NCBI RefSeq assembly: GCF_042654345.1
Contig: NZ_JBHSGB010000010.1
Location: forward strand, 757,038 to 821,037
DNA from: Pararheinheimera marina
GTDB lineage: Bacteria; Pseudomonadota; Gammaproteobacteria; Enterobacterales; Alteromonadaceae
Direction of reading: 5' to 3'
Length of the DNA stretch: 64,000 nt
Shown: in pieces, positions 7,900 through 17,766 of the stretch
How positions within the stretch are numbered: the stretch's first letter is position 1
How the letters are laid out: each line of letters begins with the position of its first letter
The notes under the pieces: model-generated
The model's database searches: none
Seen by the model: the letters and a program-made list of their open reading frames with translations, nothing else
Told to the model about the DNA's origin: nothing
Program-made: the position numbers and the translations under genes

Positions 7900-10800
7900 A
7901 TGCGTGTAGTCGGGCTGTTTATTCTGTTTTTCTGTCTTGTCTCTGGGGCCTCTGCTCAGGTCGAGGCACCGGTGCGCCTCAAAGGGCCCAAAAACATGGA
8001 AAACCCAGTACTGAGCAGGGTTGGCCCTCTGACTGCCAATGACACCTTATGGCGTATTGCCGAAGAAGTGCGGCCTCATCCCGGGCTGAATATGTACCAG
8101 GTGATGTACGCCATTTTTATGAAAAACCCGGATGCATTTCTTGACGACAATTTTAATCATCTGAACCTTGGCTCCTTCCTGACCATCCCAACCACTGACG
8201 AAATTTTGGCGGTGGACGCCGCCCAGGCTCAACGCAAGTCGGAAGAAGACGACAGAATTTGGGCACAGCGTGTCCGTGCCGCGGCGGCAGCCAAAGTGAA
8301 AGAAGGTTTGGTCACAGCCCGCCAGCAAGACGTTGATAAAGCCCGCGAGGAAATAAAAACAGAACTGAGCCGGGTCGAAGACCTGCAAAAGCAACAACTG
8401 GTTGAATTGCAGAAAAAGCTGGCCGAGTCGAACGCCACTGTCGAAACCGTCCTGACCGACAACACGGCACTGAAAGAAAAACTCGATATTCTGACTGATC
8501 AACTACTCAAAGTGCAGTCGCAGGTTGACCAGGACAGTGAAATCCAGAAAAACCTGGAAATGCTGGTGCAACAACAAACCGAAATGCTGGAGCAGCAACG
8601 CGCGCAAATTGCCCGTGAGCAGGAAGGGTTTAATTTTGCCCAGTGGTGGCAAAAAGTGTCCGACAGTGGTCTGAGCTGGGTGTTGCTGGGAACTTTACCT
8701 GTCGTGGTGCTACTGGTGTTGGTGTTGGGCTGGTTAAAACGTCGTACCCGTCATACCGAAGATGTTGTCACCGCAGCCACCGCAGCTCCGCAGCAGGACC
8801 CGCATTACAAATCACCGTTGCCGCCATTGGATGAAAGTCTGGACTTTGATGAAAGTAGCCTGATGACACTGGATGAGTCGTTATTGGGAGGTGGTGATGC
8901 CAAATCAGGTGTCCGGTTGGACGATGACCCACTGGATTTGTCCGATGATTTATTGGGTGGTGGTAAAGGCTCACCATTTAACGACGTGTTGTTGGATGAC
9001 GACGAACTGCTGGACACCAAAGACTTATTAAGCAGCAGCGATTTGGACAATGAGCTGTTGGACGATTTGCTGGACGAGGTGAGCCCGGCTGAACCAGCCA
9101 CTGAAGTCGAGTTTGACCCGGATAATATTCTGTCCGGAACTGACCTCAGCTCATTACTGGAAGATGATAGTCTGGACGAGTCGGCCGACGATATTTTCGC
9201 TCAGGCGGTGGCCGAGCAATTGGCCACCGAAGAAAAACAAAAAGCAGCGGACGAGACAGCCGAGCTTAGCAATGAGGCAGCAGATGAGCCTGCACTTGAT
9301 GATTTAATTGAAGAAATTGAGCTGGATGACCTGGAACCTGAAGTCAGCGCTGAAGTTCAACCTGACGATGTCGAAGAAGTGGATTTCGATTCGTTGCTGG
9401 AGGAATTACAGGCTGAACCGCCACTGCTGATTGACGAAGTGACGACGGAACCGGAATTGGTGCTGGCAGAAGAGCTGGAGCTGGCCGCTGGCTCAGAAAC
9501 GGACGAATTATTGTCAGAAAGTACTCAGTTTGACAGCACCGAGCTGGACGAATTCGCGGAATCCCTGGTGGATGAAGAGTTGACCACAGACTGGCCTTTG
9601 GTGGATCAGGACGATGACCCGGCTGTTGCCGACCAGTCTGAATTGCAGGACGAGCTGATGGCAGAGGCTTCGGAGCTTGAAGAGCTGCTGGATATGCCGC
9701 AGTCAGAGCCGACCAGCGTCTCCGAACCGGCTGAGACTGATCCGGCTGAAACTGAAATGACAGCCATTCTGCCGGACGAGCAGGTTGCTTTTGAGTCTGA
9801 AGATACAGACCCGGCTGACGCGCAGCCGCAAGGCGCTGAACTGGCGTTTGACGAGGACGACTATCCGTTAACGCCAGATGATGTTGCTTTGTTGTTAAAT
9901 GATGAAGAGCCAGCCGACCAGCCGCCTGTACAGTTCCATGCCGATCATCAGGAACTGGCAGATCTGGCTGACGAACTCTCTCTCAACCAATTTTCGGGCG
10001 ACGAACCCTCTGGCAATGAATTAGCCGCAGAAGAATTCCCTTCAGATGAGTTGTCTTCTGACGAACTGGTCGCAGACGACTTGTTGGCGCAAGACGATGC
10101 TCAAAGTTGGCAGGAATTGTCTGAAAGCCTGACCGACGAAGTGGCAGTGGCGCCTATGCCGGATTTGGATGGGTCTGAGGATCAAAGCGTCAGCCGATTG
10201 TCTGATGCCGCCCTGTCGGTGGAAAAACCAAGTAAGGTGCTTGAACAATACCCTGAGCTGGAGCTTGGCGAAGACTTTGTTGAAGAACCAGAAGAAGAGC
10301 TGCAGACGGAATCGGATTTCCCGGTTGAAGAGGACGCGGGGTCCTTATTGACGGAGCCAAGCGAGGATGAACCTCAGCTTGAAACCGAAACCCAGGTTGA
10401 AGATAAAGACGAAAGTGCGCCACAGGCTTCTGTGCTGAGTGATCTGGATGAACTGGATGGTCTGGACTTTGACCAACTGCTGGCCGATGTCAGTCAGTCG
10501 GATGAAGAGCTGGAAAGTCCTCAGGATGCAGCGACGGCGGCGGCTGTCCTGGCCGAACTGGACATCGAACAAAAAGAACCCGAGGTATTGACCGGCGAGC
10601 TGACTGATGTTGACCAAGCTTTGCTGGAGTTAGATAACTTGCTCGAGCAGTCTGAAGAAGAGTCAGAACCCGAACTGCCGAACCCTGAACTGTTGTCGGT
10701 CGATGTCGGGCTGGACGATTACAAAGAATTTATTGCCGACCAACAGGAAAGCGAAGTCGACCCGATGGAGCAAATTTACGGTGCCGACCTGGATTTGATC

Positions 10801-10929
10801 CGCGCTTACTTGGAAATTGGTGAACAGGAAGGGGCTGGTTTGCTGATTGACAAATTGTTGGCTGCCGAAGAACTGCCTGAAGGGATCCGCTCAGAAGTGA
10901 TTAAACTGCAACAGCAACTGGAGTCGTAA
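7900..10929 (+). CDS. fimV: Polar landmark/motility hub protein FimV
   Basis: 1009 residues from ATG 7900, which has a TAAGGGA ribosome site and begins a signal peptide (hydrophobic 4-17, ending SAQ). In-frame GTG and ATG codons upstream would put a charged stretch ahead of it. A LysM-like peptidoglycan domain (LTANDTLWRIAEEVRP, about residues 45-110) is followed by a long coiled coil (about 120-245) and one transmembrane helix (about 258-280). A very acidic, repetitive cytoplasmic region of about 650 residues rich in Asp-Glu-Leu comes next, then the conserved C-terminal FimV domain beginning near the DPMEQIYGADLDLIRAY segment. In Pseudomonas and Vibrio, FimV/HubP organises type IV pili, flagella and chemoreceptors at the pole. 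truA follows, the usual neighbour. Confidence 0.9.
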   Translation: MRVVGLFILFFCLVSGASAQVEAPVRLKGPKNMENPVLSRVGPLTANDTLWRIAEEVRPHPGLNMYQVMYAIFMKNPDAFLDDNFNHLNLGSFLTIPTTDEILAVDAAQAQRKSEEDDRIWAQRVRAAAAAKVKEGLVTARQQDVDKAREEIKTELSRVEDLQKQQLVELQKKLAESNATVETVLTDNTALKEKLDILTDQLLKVQSQVDQDSEIQKNLEMLVQQQTEMLEQQRAQIAREQEGFNFAQWWQKVSDSGLSWVLLGTLPVVVLLVLVLGWLKRRTRHTEDVVTAATAAPQQDPHYKSPLPPLDESLDFDESSLMTLDESLLGGGDAKSGVRLDDDPLDLSDDLLGGGKGSPFNDVLLDDDELLDTKDLLSSSDLDNELLDDLLDEVSPAEPATEVEFDPDNILSGTDLSSLLEDDSLDESADDIFAQAVAEQLATEEKQKAADETAELSNEAADEPALDDLIEEIELDDLEPEVSAEVQPDDVEEVDFDSLLEELQAEPPLLIDEVTTEPELVLAEELELAAGSETDELLSESTQFDSTELDEFAESLVDEELTTDWPLVDQDDDPAVADQSELQDELMAEASELEELLDMPQSEPTSVSEPAETDPAETEMTAILPDEQVAFESEDTDPADAQPQGAELAFDEDDYPLTPDDVALLLNDEEPADQPPVQFHADHQELADLADELSLNQFSGDEPSGNELAAEEFPSDELSSDELVADDLLAQDDAQSWQELSESLTDEVAVAPMPDLDGSEDQSVSRLSDAALSVEKPSKVLEQYPELELGEDFVEEPEEELQTESDFPVEEDAGSLLTEPSEDEPQLETETQVEDKDESAPQASVLSDLDELDGLDFDQLLADVSQSDEELESPQDAATAAAVLAELDIEQKEPEVLTGELTDVDQALLELDNLLEQSEEESEPELPNPELLSVDVGLDDYKEFIADQQESEVDPMEQIYGADLDLIRAYLEIGEQEGAGLLIDKLLAAEELPEGIRSEVIKLQQQLES

Positions 10930-10990
10930 TTTTCTATTCTGGTCGGGGCGCGACAACGGTATACTTGCGGCCCGAAGCAGAGGAGAAGGT

Positions 10991-11779
10991 ATGCGTATTG
11001 CGTTGGGTGTGGAATACAACGGCAGTTCACTATTTGGCTGGCAACGTCAGCGTGAAGTGCCAAGTGTGCAGGGGCATCTGGAAGCGGCGCTAAGCAAAGT
11101 GGCCAACCATCCTGTGGAAACCTTTTGTGCCGGCCGCACTGACGCTGGTGTCCATGCGACAGGACAAGTGGTGCATTTTGATACCGATGCAATGCGGGAT
11201 ATGCAAGCCTGGGTGATGGGAAGCAACTCCAATTTGCCACCAGGCGTAGCTGTACGCTGGGCTGTGCCGGTTGCCGACGATTTTCATGCCCGCTTTTCCG
11301 CCACAGCACGCCGGTACCGTTATGTGATTTATAACCATAAATACCGGCCTGCTATTTTGGGGGCAGGGCTGAGTCATTATCACCAACAACTGGATGTGGA
11401 ATTAATGCACCAGGGCGGGCAATACCTGCTGGGTGAACATGATTTCTCGTCGTTTCGTGCTATTCAGTGCCAATCGCACAGTCCGTTTCGCAACCTTATT
11501 CACCTGAATCTCAGCCGGTTTGGCAGTTACATCGTACTGGATATCAAAGCCAATGCGTTTTTGCACCATATGGTGCGTAACATTACCGGAAGTTTACTGG
11601 AAGTGGGCAAAGGCACGCAAAAACCGGAATGGATGGCTGAACTATTGGCGGCAAAAGATCGAAATCTGGCAGCAGCAACGGCCAAAGCCGAAGGTTTGTA
11701 CTTGGTGGATGTGGATTATCCAGAGCGTTTTTCGCTGCCTAGAATGCCGCTTGGCCCCCTGTTTCTGCCCGACAACTAA
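10991..11779 (+). CDS. truA: tRNA pseudouridine(38-40) synthase
   Basis: 262 residues, normal for TruA. The catalytic Asp lies in the motif AGRTDAGVHATGQV near residue 53. The enzyme isomerises U38-U40 in the anticodon arm of many tRNAs. ATG follows an AGGAGAAGG ribosome site. A TATACT -10-like element at 10960-10965 lies between fimV and truA, so it may have its own promoter; no convincing -35 is seen. Confidence 0.95.
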   Translation: MRIALGVEYNGSSLFGWQRQREVPSVQGHLEAALSKVANHPVETFCAGRTDAGVHATGQVVHFDTDAMRDMQAWVMGSNSNLPPGVAVRWAVPVADDFHARFSATARRYRYVIYNHKYRPAILGAGLSHYHQQLDVELMHQGGQYLLGEHDFSSFRAIQCQSHSPFRNLIHLNLSRFGSYIVLDIKANAFLHHMVRNITGSLLEVGKGTQKPEWMAELLAAKDRNLAAATAKAEGLYLVDVDYPERFSLPRMPLGPLFLPDN

Positions 11780-11822
11780 GACCAGTTAGCTGTATTTTCT
11801 TCTTGGCCTTTGTGCTTTAATA

Positions 11823-11854
11823 GGCGCCGTTTGCTGCACGTTCGGCGCTTTTTT
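11823..11854 (+). terminator. Terminator after truA
   Basis: GCGCCG pairs with CGGCGC across a 13-base loop and is followed by six T residues. Confidence 0.8.
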
Positions 11855-11907
11855 ACACAATAATGTCAGGCAGGGTTTTGCCCCTGCTGTCAGACCAAGG
11901 AACATTT

Positions 11908-12780
11908 ATGAGTTGGTTAGAGAAAATTCTGCCCAGAACATCGTCATCAGCCCGTCGTAATATCCCTGAAGGGGTCTGGACCAAATGTACTTCCTGTGAC
12001 GCTGTTTTATACAAAGCTGAATTAGACCGTAACCTGGGCGTGTGCCCTAAATGTGACAATCATATGCGTGTCAGCGCCCGTGACCGGCTGACCCAATTCC
12101 TCGACACCAACAGCGCAGTTGAGCTGGCTCCTGAGCTGGAACCACAAGATTTGCTGAAATTCAAAGACAGCAAAAAATACAAAGACCGTATTGTCGCCGC
12201 GCAAAAAGAAACCAATGAAAAAGACGCCATGGTGGTGATGCGCGGTTCGCTGCATGGCATGCCGATAGTCGCTGCGTCATTTGAATTCGCCTTTATGGGG
12301 GGGTCTATGGCGTCAGTGGTCGGTGCCAAGTTTGTCAAAGGCGTGGAGTATGCGCTTGAGCATAAAATTCCTTTTGTCTGCTTCTCTGCCAGTGGCGGTG
12401 CCCGGATGCAGGAAGCCCTGTTGTCGCTGATGCAAATGGCAAAAACCAGTGCGGCGCTGGCCAAGCTGAGTGAAGCGGGTTTGCCTTATATCTCTGTGTT
12501 AACAGACCCGACTATGGGCGGCGTGTCCGCCAGTCTGGCGATGCTGGGTGACATCAACATTGGTGAGCCACGGGCGTTAATCGGTTTTGCTGGTCCCCGC
12601 GTAATCGAGCAGACAGTGCGTGAGAAGTTACCTGAAGGCTTCCAGCGCAGCGAATTCCTGTTAGAACACGGTGCTATCGACATGATTGTTGACCGTCGGC
12701 AAATGCGCGATACAATTGCCCGTCTGGTAGCAAAATTTATGCGATTACCTGCGCCGGCCAAGGAGCACAGGGTCGCCTGA
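11908..12780 (+). CDS. accD: Acetyl-CoA carboxylase carboxyltransferase subunit beta
   Basis: 290 residues from ATG 11908 (AAGGAAC ribosome site), where the family-typical start MSWLEKI lies. An earlier in-frame ATG at 11863 would add 15 atypical residues. An N-terminal four-cysteine zinc finger (CTSC ... CPKC, residues 27-49) precedes the crotonase-fold carboxyltransferase domain with the acyl-CoA-binding glycine segment SGGARMQE. With AccA it transfers carboxyl from biotin to acetyl-CoA, giving malonyl-CoA. folC follows after 9 bp, the conserved accD-folC-dedD-cvpA-purF order known from E. coli. Confidence 0.97.
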   Translation: MSWLEKILPRTSSSARRNIPEGVWTKCTSCDAVLYKAELDRNLGVCPKCDNHMRVSARDRLTQFLDTNSAVELAPELEPQDLLKFKDSKKYKDRIVAAQKETNEKDAMVVMRGSLHGMPIVAASFEFAFMGGSMASVVGAKFVKGVEYALEHKIPFVCFSASGGARMQEALLSLMQMAKTSAALAKLSEAGLPYISVLTDPTMGGVSASLAMLGDINIGEPRALIGFAGPRVIEQTVREKLPEGFQRSEFLLEHGAIDMIVDRRQMRDTIARLVAKFMRLPAPAKEHRVA

Positions 12781-12789
12781 TAAGGTGTT

Positions 12790-14064
12790 ATGACCGTACT
12801 CTCTCCGTTAAGCCAATCGTCGCCTTCACTGGCCGATTGGCTTTGTTATATTGAACAGAAACATCCGCAACATCAGATTGAACTTGGGCTAAACCGTATT
12901 CGCCTCGTGGCCGAACGAGCTGGTTTACAGCAGTTGCCGGGTAAAAAAATCCTGATTGCCGGTACCAATGGCAAAGGCACCACAGCCCGCACTCTTGAAC
13001 AGTTATTACTGGCTCAGGGGTTTTCCGTTGGCGTCTACAGCTCACCACACCTGTTGAACTTTAATGAACGCTTGCGGTTGAATGGCCAGGATGTGGCGGA
13101 CCCGTTGTGGCTGGACGCGTTTGGTTTCGTCGAGCAACTGCGTGCAGACACCGAACTCACCTATTTTGAATTCACCACGCTGGTGGCCTTTCGTATTCTG
13201 TGTCAGCTACAACCGGATTTCTGTCTTATTGAAGTGGGTCTGGGCGGGCGTCTGGACGCGACCAACATCATTGAGCCTGACCTGAGCCTGCTGACCACCA
13301 TCGACCTGGACCACCAGGATTATCTGGGGCCAGACCGGGTCAGCATTGGCAGAGAAAAAGCTGGCATCTTTCGTCATGGCGTTCCTGCAGTCGTACTGGA
13401 AACTGATTTACCTGACTCTGTACTTGAAGTAGCTGCCCAGCTGGGCACCCAACTTTGGCGCTCTGGCGCGCAGTATCAGTTCAGTCAGGGACAACTTTGG
13501 TCCTGGCAGTCGGCCAATCACCAGCTGCTGCAGTTACCCAAACCTGCTGTGCCTCAGGCCAATGTGGCAGCGGCACTGATGGCACTTGAGCTACTGCAGG
13601 TGCTGCCTGACGTTGGCGTGCTGGAGAAGGTGTTGGCTGATCTGAGCCTGCCTGGCCGTATGCAGTGGTTAAGTCACCAGCCTGCGGTTTTGCTGGATGT
13701 GGCCCATAACCCGCAGTCTGCCGCGTATCTGGCTTCGCAGTTGACTGAGTTAAAAGGCCGCTACCTGAAAATCCATGCGCTGGTCGGCATGCTAAAAGAC
13801 AAAGACTGTGCACAAAGCCTGCAGTGCTTTGATGGCTTGATTGACCAGTGGCATCTGGTGTCATTACCGGGCGCGCGTGGCGCGACAGCGGAGCAACTGT
13901 CGGCTGTATTCAGTGACAATTCAGCGCTTTGCTGTTATTCAATGGTGCAGGACGGCTATCAAGCTGCATTAGATGCATTGCAACAAGATGATTTATTGGT
14001 GATTTTTGGCTCTTTTGTTACAGTATCGGCAGTTTTGGCGCTGCAAATGGAGACTGAAGTATGA
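12790..14064 (+). CDS. folC: Bifunctional dihydrofolate/folylpolyglutamate synthase
   Basis: 424 residues (E. coli 422). It is a Mur-ligase-fold enzyme: the P-loop GTNGKGTT is near residue 58, the EVGLGGRLDATN motif near 152, the HNPQS segment near 303. It adds glutamate to dihydropteroate and then to folates. The stop overlaps the next start by 4 bp (ATGA), indicating translational coupling with the SPOR-domain gene. Confidence 0.95.
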   Translation: MTVLSPLSQSSPSLADWLCYIEQKHPQHQIELGLNRIRLVAERAGLQQLPGKKILIAGTNGKGTTARTLEQLLLAQGFSVGVYSSPHLLNFNERLRLNGQDVADPLWLDAFGFVEQLRADTELTYFEFTTLVAFRILCQLQPDFCLIEVGLGGRLDATNIIEPDLSLLTTIDLDHQDYLGPDRVSIGREKAGIFRHGVPAVVLETDLPDSVLEVAAQLGTQLWRSGAQYQFSQGQLWSWQSANHQLLQLPKPAVPQANVAAALMALELLQVLPDVGVLEKVLADLSLPGRMQWLSHQPAVLLDVAHNPQSAAYLASQLTELKGRYLKIHALVGMLKDKDCAQSLQCFDGLIDQWHLVSLPGARGATAEQLSAVFSDNSALCCYSMVQDGYQAALDALQQDDLLVIFGSFVTVSAVLALQMETEV

Positions 14065-14774
14065 ACAGCGCGTTGAAAAACCGTTTAATAGGCAGCAGCA
14101 TCTTAGTCATTGCTGCTGTGGTGTTTTTGCCTGATTTGCTGGATGGCGAAAAACAAATTGTGCGGGAAGAGTTTAAAGCCATTCCGCAACGTCCTGAGTT
14201 TTCGACGGTGCAGCAGGAGCAGGTCTTTACCAAAGAGCAATTGGCCGAAAAGCAGCAGGAATTGCTGAATGGCCCCGACGATAGTCCGGCTTTGGATAGC
14301 TTGCCTTCAGACGAGTTTGCTCAAGTCACCGCAGGCGCTGCCGGTAGCGAAGCCAGCACGGACACAGCACAAATGCTGACAGAACCAGTAAACCCGCTTG
14401 GCCCTGTGACTGAAACTGCTGAACCTGCGCCAGAAAAGGCAGATCAAACCACTGCAGTACCTGTTGCGCAGGAGCAAACGCCTAAAGCTGAACCCAAAGG
14501 GAACCCGGCACTAAATGCTGCTGCCTGGATAGTGCAGGTGGGCAGTTTCAGTAAAAGCGATAATGCATCCAGCCTGGTCAGCAAGCTAAAACAAGCTGGC
14601 TTTACCACCTTTACCCGTGCCAGCAGTAACAGTCAGGGCCAGACGATGACCAGCGTCGTGGTTGGGCCTGAGCTGAAAAAAGAACGGCTGGAAACCCGCA
14701 TTTCTGAGCTGGAACAGCTGACAGGTGTCAAAGGCCTGAAACTGACCCCTTTCAAACCTATCGAAAATAATTAG
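14061..14774 (+). CDS. dedD: SPOR-domain cell-division protein, DedD-like
   Basis: 237 residues. A short cytoplasmic start is followed by one membrane helix (about residues 8-27), a Glu/Pro/Ala-rich periplasmic linker and a C-terminal SPOR domain (about 155-235, beginning AAWIVQVGSFS). SPOR domains bind denuded peptidoglycan at the septum. Position between folC and cvpA and the layout match E. coli DedD. Coupled to folC by a 4 bp overlap. Confidence 0.88.
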   Translation: MNSALKNRLIGSSILVIAAVVFLPDLLDGEKQIVREEFKAIPQRPEFSTVQQEQVFTKEQLAEKQQELLNGPDDSPALDSLPSDEFAQVTAGAAGSEASTDTAQMLTEPVNPLGPVTETAEPAPEKADQTTAVPVAQEQTPKAEPKGNPALNAAAWIVQVGSFSKSDNASSLVSKLKQAGFTTFTRASSNSQGQTMTSVVVGPELKKERLETRISELEQLTGVKGLKLTPFKPIENN

Positions 14775-14780
14775 GTTTTG

Positions 14781-14809
14781 CGGCGCGCGTTTTGGTAGAA
14801 TGCGCGCCG
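14781..14809 (+). promoter_or_regulatory. Hairpin with a -10-like TAGAAT before cvpA
   Basis: A perfect 8-base inverted repeat CGGCGCGC/GCGCGCCG frames TTTTGGTAGAAT, whose last six bases (14796-14801) look like a -10 element. No good -35 is seen at 17 bp spacing, and no recognisable PurR box. It could be a cvpA-purF promoter or merely a stem without a T run. Confidence 0.35.
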
Positions 14810-14833
14810 TCATCAAGCATCCTTTGGTAGCAC

Positions 14834-15322
14834 ATGGTTTGGATTGATTATGCCATTCTGGCTGTTATTAGCCTGTCGACCGTGATCAGCTTAGTTCGCG
14901 GTTTTGCCAAAGAGGCCATCTCTTTGATTGTCTGGATCGCGGCATTTTTTGTGGCCAGCTATTACTACCCTTATCTGGCCAGTTACTTCACCGATTTACA
15001 GGACGCCATAGTCCGCAACGCTGTCGCTATTGCAGTGTTATTTATCTGTACCCTGATCCTGGGGGCATTACTGAATTATTTAATTGGCAAACTGGTGCAG
15101 TCTACCGGTTTGTCTGGCACTGATATGGTGTTAGGCCTGGTTTTCGGTGCTTTGCGCGGCGTATTGATCGTCAGCGCCATTTTGTTTTTTCTGGACGCTT
15201 TTACCATGGCTGACCAAAGCGCATGGTGGAAGAGCTCCCGGTTGATCCCCGAATTTGGTTTTATTATCGAGTGGTTTTTTGAGTACCTGAAAAACAACTC
15301 CAGTTTTATGCAACGACCTTAA
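14834..15322 (+). CDS. cvpA: Colicin V production family membrane protein CvpA
   Basis: 162 residues, four predicted membrane helices (about 4-22, 28-46, 62-85 and 98-120), the CvpA family layout and size. It lies 20 bp before purF, as in E. coli. The family is linked to envelope homeostasis and colicin V export; its molecular role is not settled. The start at ATG 14834 has only a weak GGTAG ribosome site. Confidence 0.9.
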   Translation: MVWIDYAILAVISLSTVISLVRGFAKEAISLIVWIAAFFVASYYYPYLASYFTDLQDAIVRNAVAIAVLFICTLILGALLNYLIGKLVQSTGLSGTDMVLGLVFGALRGVLIVSAILFFLDAFTMADQSAWWKSSRLIPEFGFIIEWFFEYLKNNSSFMQRP

Positions 15323-15342
15323 CTCTGGCGAGGAAATAAACG

Positions 15343-16860
15343 ATGTGTGGTATTGTTGGTATCGTAGGAAAATATCCGGTCAATCAGGCCCTGTATGACG
15401 GATTGACAGTACTGCAACACAGAGGACAGGACGCCGCCGGTATTGTTACAGTAGACGATAATGTATTGCGTCTGCGTAAAGCGCTGGGTTTGGTCAAAGA
15501 TGTGTTTGAAGCGCGCCATATGCAGCGTTTGTCCGGCAACATTGGTATTGGTCATGTTCGTTACCCAACCGCAGGTACCGCCAGCACCGCAGAAGCTCAG
15601 CCATTTTATAGTAACAGTCCTTTTGGTATCGCCCTGGCGCACAATGGTAACCTGACCAACTCTGATGAGCTGAAGCTGGATTTATTCCGCAACGCCCGCC
15701 GTCACGTCAACACCAATTCAGACTCTGAAGCCTTATTAAATGCTTTTGCCTATGAACTGGAAAAACATGCGGATATGCATGTAAGCCCAGATCATATCTT
15801 TAAAGCAGTGGCTAACCTGCACCGTAAAATTCGTGGTGGTTATGCTGTTGTTGCTGTGGTGATTGGCCATGGTCTGGTGGCATTCCGTGACCCGAATGGC
15901 ATTCGTCCTTTAGTCATTGGTAAACGTGAAACACCACTGGGCACTGAATACATGGTGGCTTCAGAAAGTGTGGCACTGGACGCAGATGGTTTTACCGTAA
16001 TGCGCGATGTTGCACCAGGTGAAGCTGTGTATATCACTGAAGGTGGCGATTTGTTTACCCAACAATGTGCAGAAAACCCAAGTTATGCCCCTTGTATCTT
16101 CGAATACGTGTATTTTGCCCGTCCGGATTCGACCATCGACAATGTGTCGGTTTACGCATCCCGAGTTGCTATGGGTAAAAAGCTGGGGCAGAAAATCAAA
16201 AAAGAATGGGCGTATCTGGACATTGATGTCGTTATTCCTATCCCTGAAACTTCAAACGATGCCGCTTTGCAAATTGCTCACGAACTGGGTTTGCCATACC
16301 GTCAGGGCTATGTGAAAAACCGTTACATTGGCCGGACTTTTATTATGCCGGGCCAGACCGAACGCAAGAAATCAGTCAAACGTAAACTAAATGCAATCTG
16401 GCAGGAATTCGAAGGCAAAAACGTGTTGCTGGTGGATGACTCCATTGTGCGTGGTACGACGTCGCAACAAATCATCGATATGGCCCGCGAAGCCGGTGCG
16501 AAAAAAGTTTATTTCGCTTCTGCCGCCCCTGAAATTCGCTTTCCTAATGTCTACGGCATTGATATGCCGTCGGCCAATGAGCTGATTGCCCACGGCCATG
16601 ACGTCGAAAGCATCTGCAAAATTATCGGTGCTGACGGTCTGATTTTCCAGTCTCTGGACGATCTGGTGGATGCGGTCCGCTCAGAAAACCCAGAGCTGAA
16701 GCGTTTTGAGACCTCTGTGTTCGACGGTGTATATGTCACCAACGACATCGACCAGGCCTACCTGAACCGCCTGGATGCTCAGCGCAATGAAGCGTCGAAA
16801 AAGAAAAAGCAAGCCGAGCTGACAGCAAGCCTGGAGCTGCATAACGAAGGCAGCAACTAA
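15343..16860 (+). CDS. purF: Amidophosphoribosyltransferase
   Basis: 505 residues, as in E. coli. The catalytic Cys2 directly follows the initiator Met (MCGIVGIVG) and acts as the glutaminase nucleophile (class II amidotransferase domain, about 1-230). The phosphoribosyltransferase half carries the PRPP loop VLLVDDSIVRGTTS near residues 362-375. It makes phosphoribosylamine from PRPP and glutamine, the first step of purine synthesis. A GAGG ribosome site precedes it and a strong terminator ends the long accD-purF cluster. Confidence 0.97.
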   Translation: MCGIVGIVGKYPVNQALYDGLTVLQHRGQDAAGIVTVDDNVLRLRKALGLVKDVFEARHMQRLSGNIGIGHVRYPTAGTASTAEAQPFYSNSPFGIALAHNGNLTNSDELKLDLFRNARRHVNTNSDSEALLNAFAYELEKHADMHVSPDHIFKAVANLHRKIRGGYAVVAVVIGHGLVAFRDPNGIRPLVIGKRETPLGTEYMVASESVALDADGFTVMRDVAPGEAVYITEGGDLFTQQCAENPSYAPCIFEYVYFARPDSTIDNVSVYASRVAMGKKLGQKIKKEWAYLDIDVVIPIPETSNDAALQIAHELGLPYRQGYVKNRYIGRTFIMPGQTERKKSVKRKLNAIWQEFEGKNVLLVDDSIVRGTTSQQIIDMAREAGAKKVYFASAAPEIRFPNVYGIDMPSANELIAHGHDVESICKIIGADGLIFQSLDDLVDAVRSENPELKRFETSVFDGVYVTNDIDQAYLNRLDAQRNEASKKKKQAELTASLELHNEGSN

Positions 16861-16887
16861 GGCCGTTTGCCGTAGTTCAGAAAGACG

Positions 16888-16916
16888 AAAGGGTAGCATT
16901 AGCTACCCTTTTTTCC
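16888..16916 (+). terminator. Terminator after purF
   Basis: GGGTAGC/GCTACCC stem, ATTA loop, then six T residues; A residues on the left could also serve the convergent gene. Confidence 0.88.
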
Positions 16917-16929
16917 TTGTCATTCCTGC

Positions 16930-17529
16930 CTAGTGCGTAAAAGCCGGACCGAATCCCGAACTCCACAAAATAGCTGTGGCGGTTAACACACACACCAGTA
17001 ACACCAAGCCTACAGTGACCACTGAGCTTGAGTAGATAAAACCACGTTCTTCCGGAATATGCATCAAAATGGGTACGCCGACGTACAGCAGGTAAACCGA
17101 ATAAGTTAAACCTGCCAGACCTACCATCATCACAAACCAGAGTTCCGGATAAAAGGCTGCCACCCCAACCATAAAGAGCGGGGTAGAGGTGTAAGCTGCT
17201 AACTCCAGTGTCTGGGTATAGCTTGGGTCAGCTCCAAAGGTCTGTGCCATCCAGTGTGCCAGATACGCCAGTGCGAACACACCAGCAATCAGCGCGACAT
17301 ACATGGCAACAGACAGCATCATGGCACTGTCTGCGGTCAATTTAATAGGTTCACCGACGCCAATACTCCAACCGATATGTACCGCAGAGTAATAAGCACA
17401 GAAGGATGGAATTAAAGCGACCAGCAGGATGTGGATTAAACTGTATTTAAAGCTTTCATGACGTTCGTCTATGGTATGCCATTCTTCTTTGGGATGGGCA
17501 TACAGTCCCCATAAGTGATTTAGAATCAT
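16930..17529 (-). CDS. Yip1-family integral membrane protein
   Basis: 199 residues with about five membrane helices and the N-terminal pattern NHLWGLYAHPKEEW typical of bacterial Yip1-domain proteins. The role of these proteins is not established. It is a monocistronic unit convergent with purF. About 240 bp of sequence without a gene lies upstream, including a run of nine G residues at 17687-17695. Confidence 0.8.
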   Translation of the reverse strand: MILNHLWGLYAHPKEEWHTIDERHESFKYSLIHILLVALIPSFCAYYSAVHIGWSIGVGEPIKLTADSAMMLSVAMYVALIAGVFALAYLAHWMAQTFGADPSYTQTLELAAYTSTPLFMVGVAAFYPELWFVMMVGLAGLTYSVYLLYVGVPILMHIPEERGFIYSSSVVTVGLVLLVCVLTATAILWSSGFGPAFTH

Positions 17530-17766
17530 CGTTTTTATCCTTGTCTACTACGTTGTGACTACAGGTAACAGCAAGTACCCTTATCTTTGTTATGGTCAAC
17601 AGATGTCGGTTCGTCAAGTTTGATGCAGATAAAAGCAAAGGCCTGGGATAGAGCAGAGGGAAGCATAAGCAACAGTCACTTTATTTGGGGGGGGGCTGGC
17701 TGAAAAATTGCCTGCCAGGTGCAGCTGTAAAGGGACGCTGCCGGGCCAAATGGCCACGGCGAATCG

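Noticed and set aside
8047..8502. Long minus-strand frames opposite fimV
   Set aside because: Antisense frames created by the biased acidic codons of fimV; no ribosome sites or known domains.
14775..14833. PurR box before cvpA-purF
   Set aside because: No sequence close to the ACGCAAACG-type PurR operator was found.
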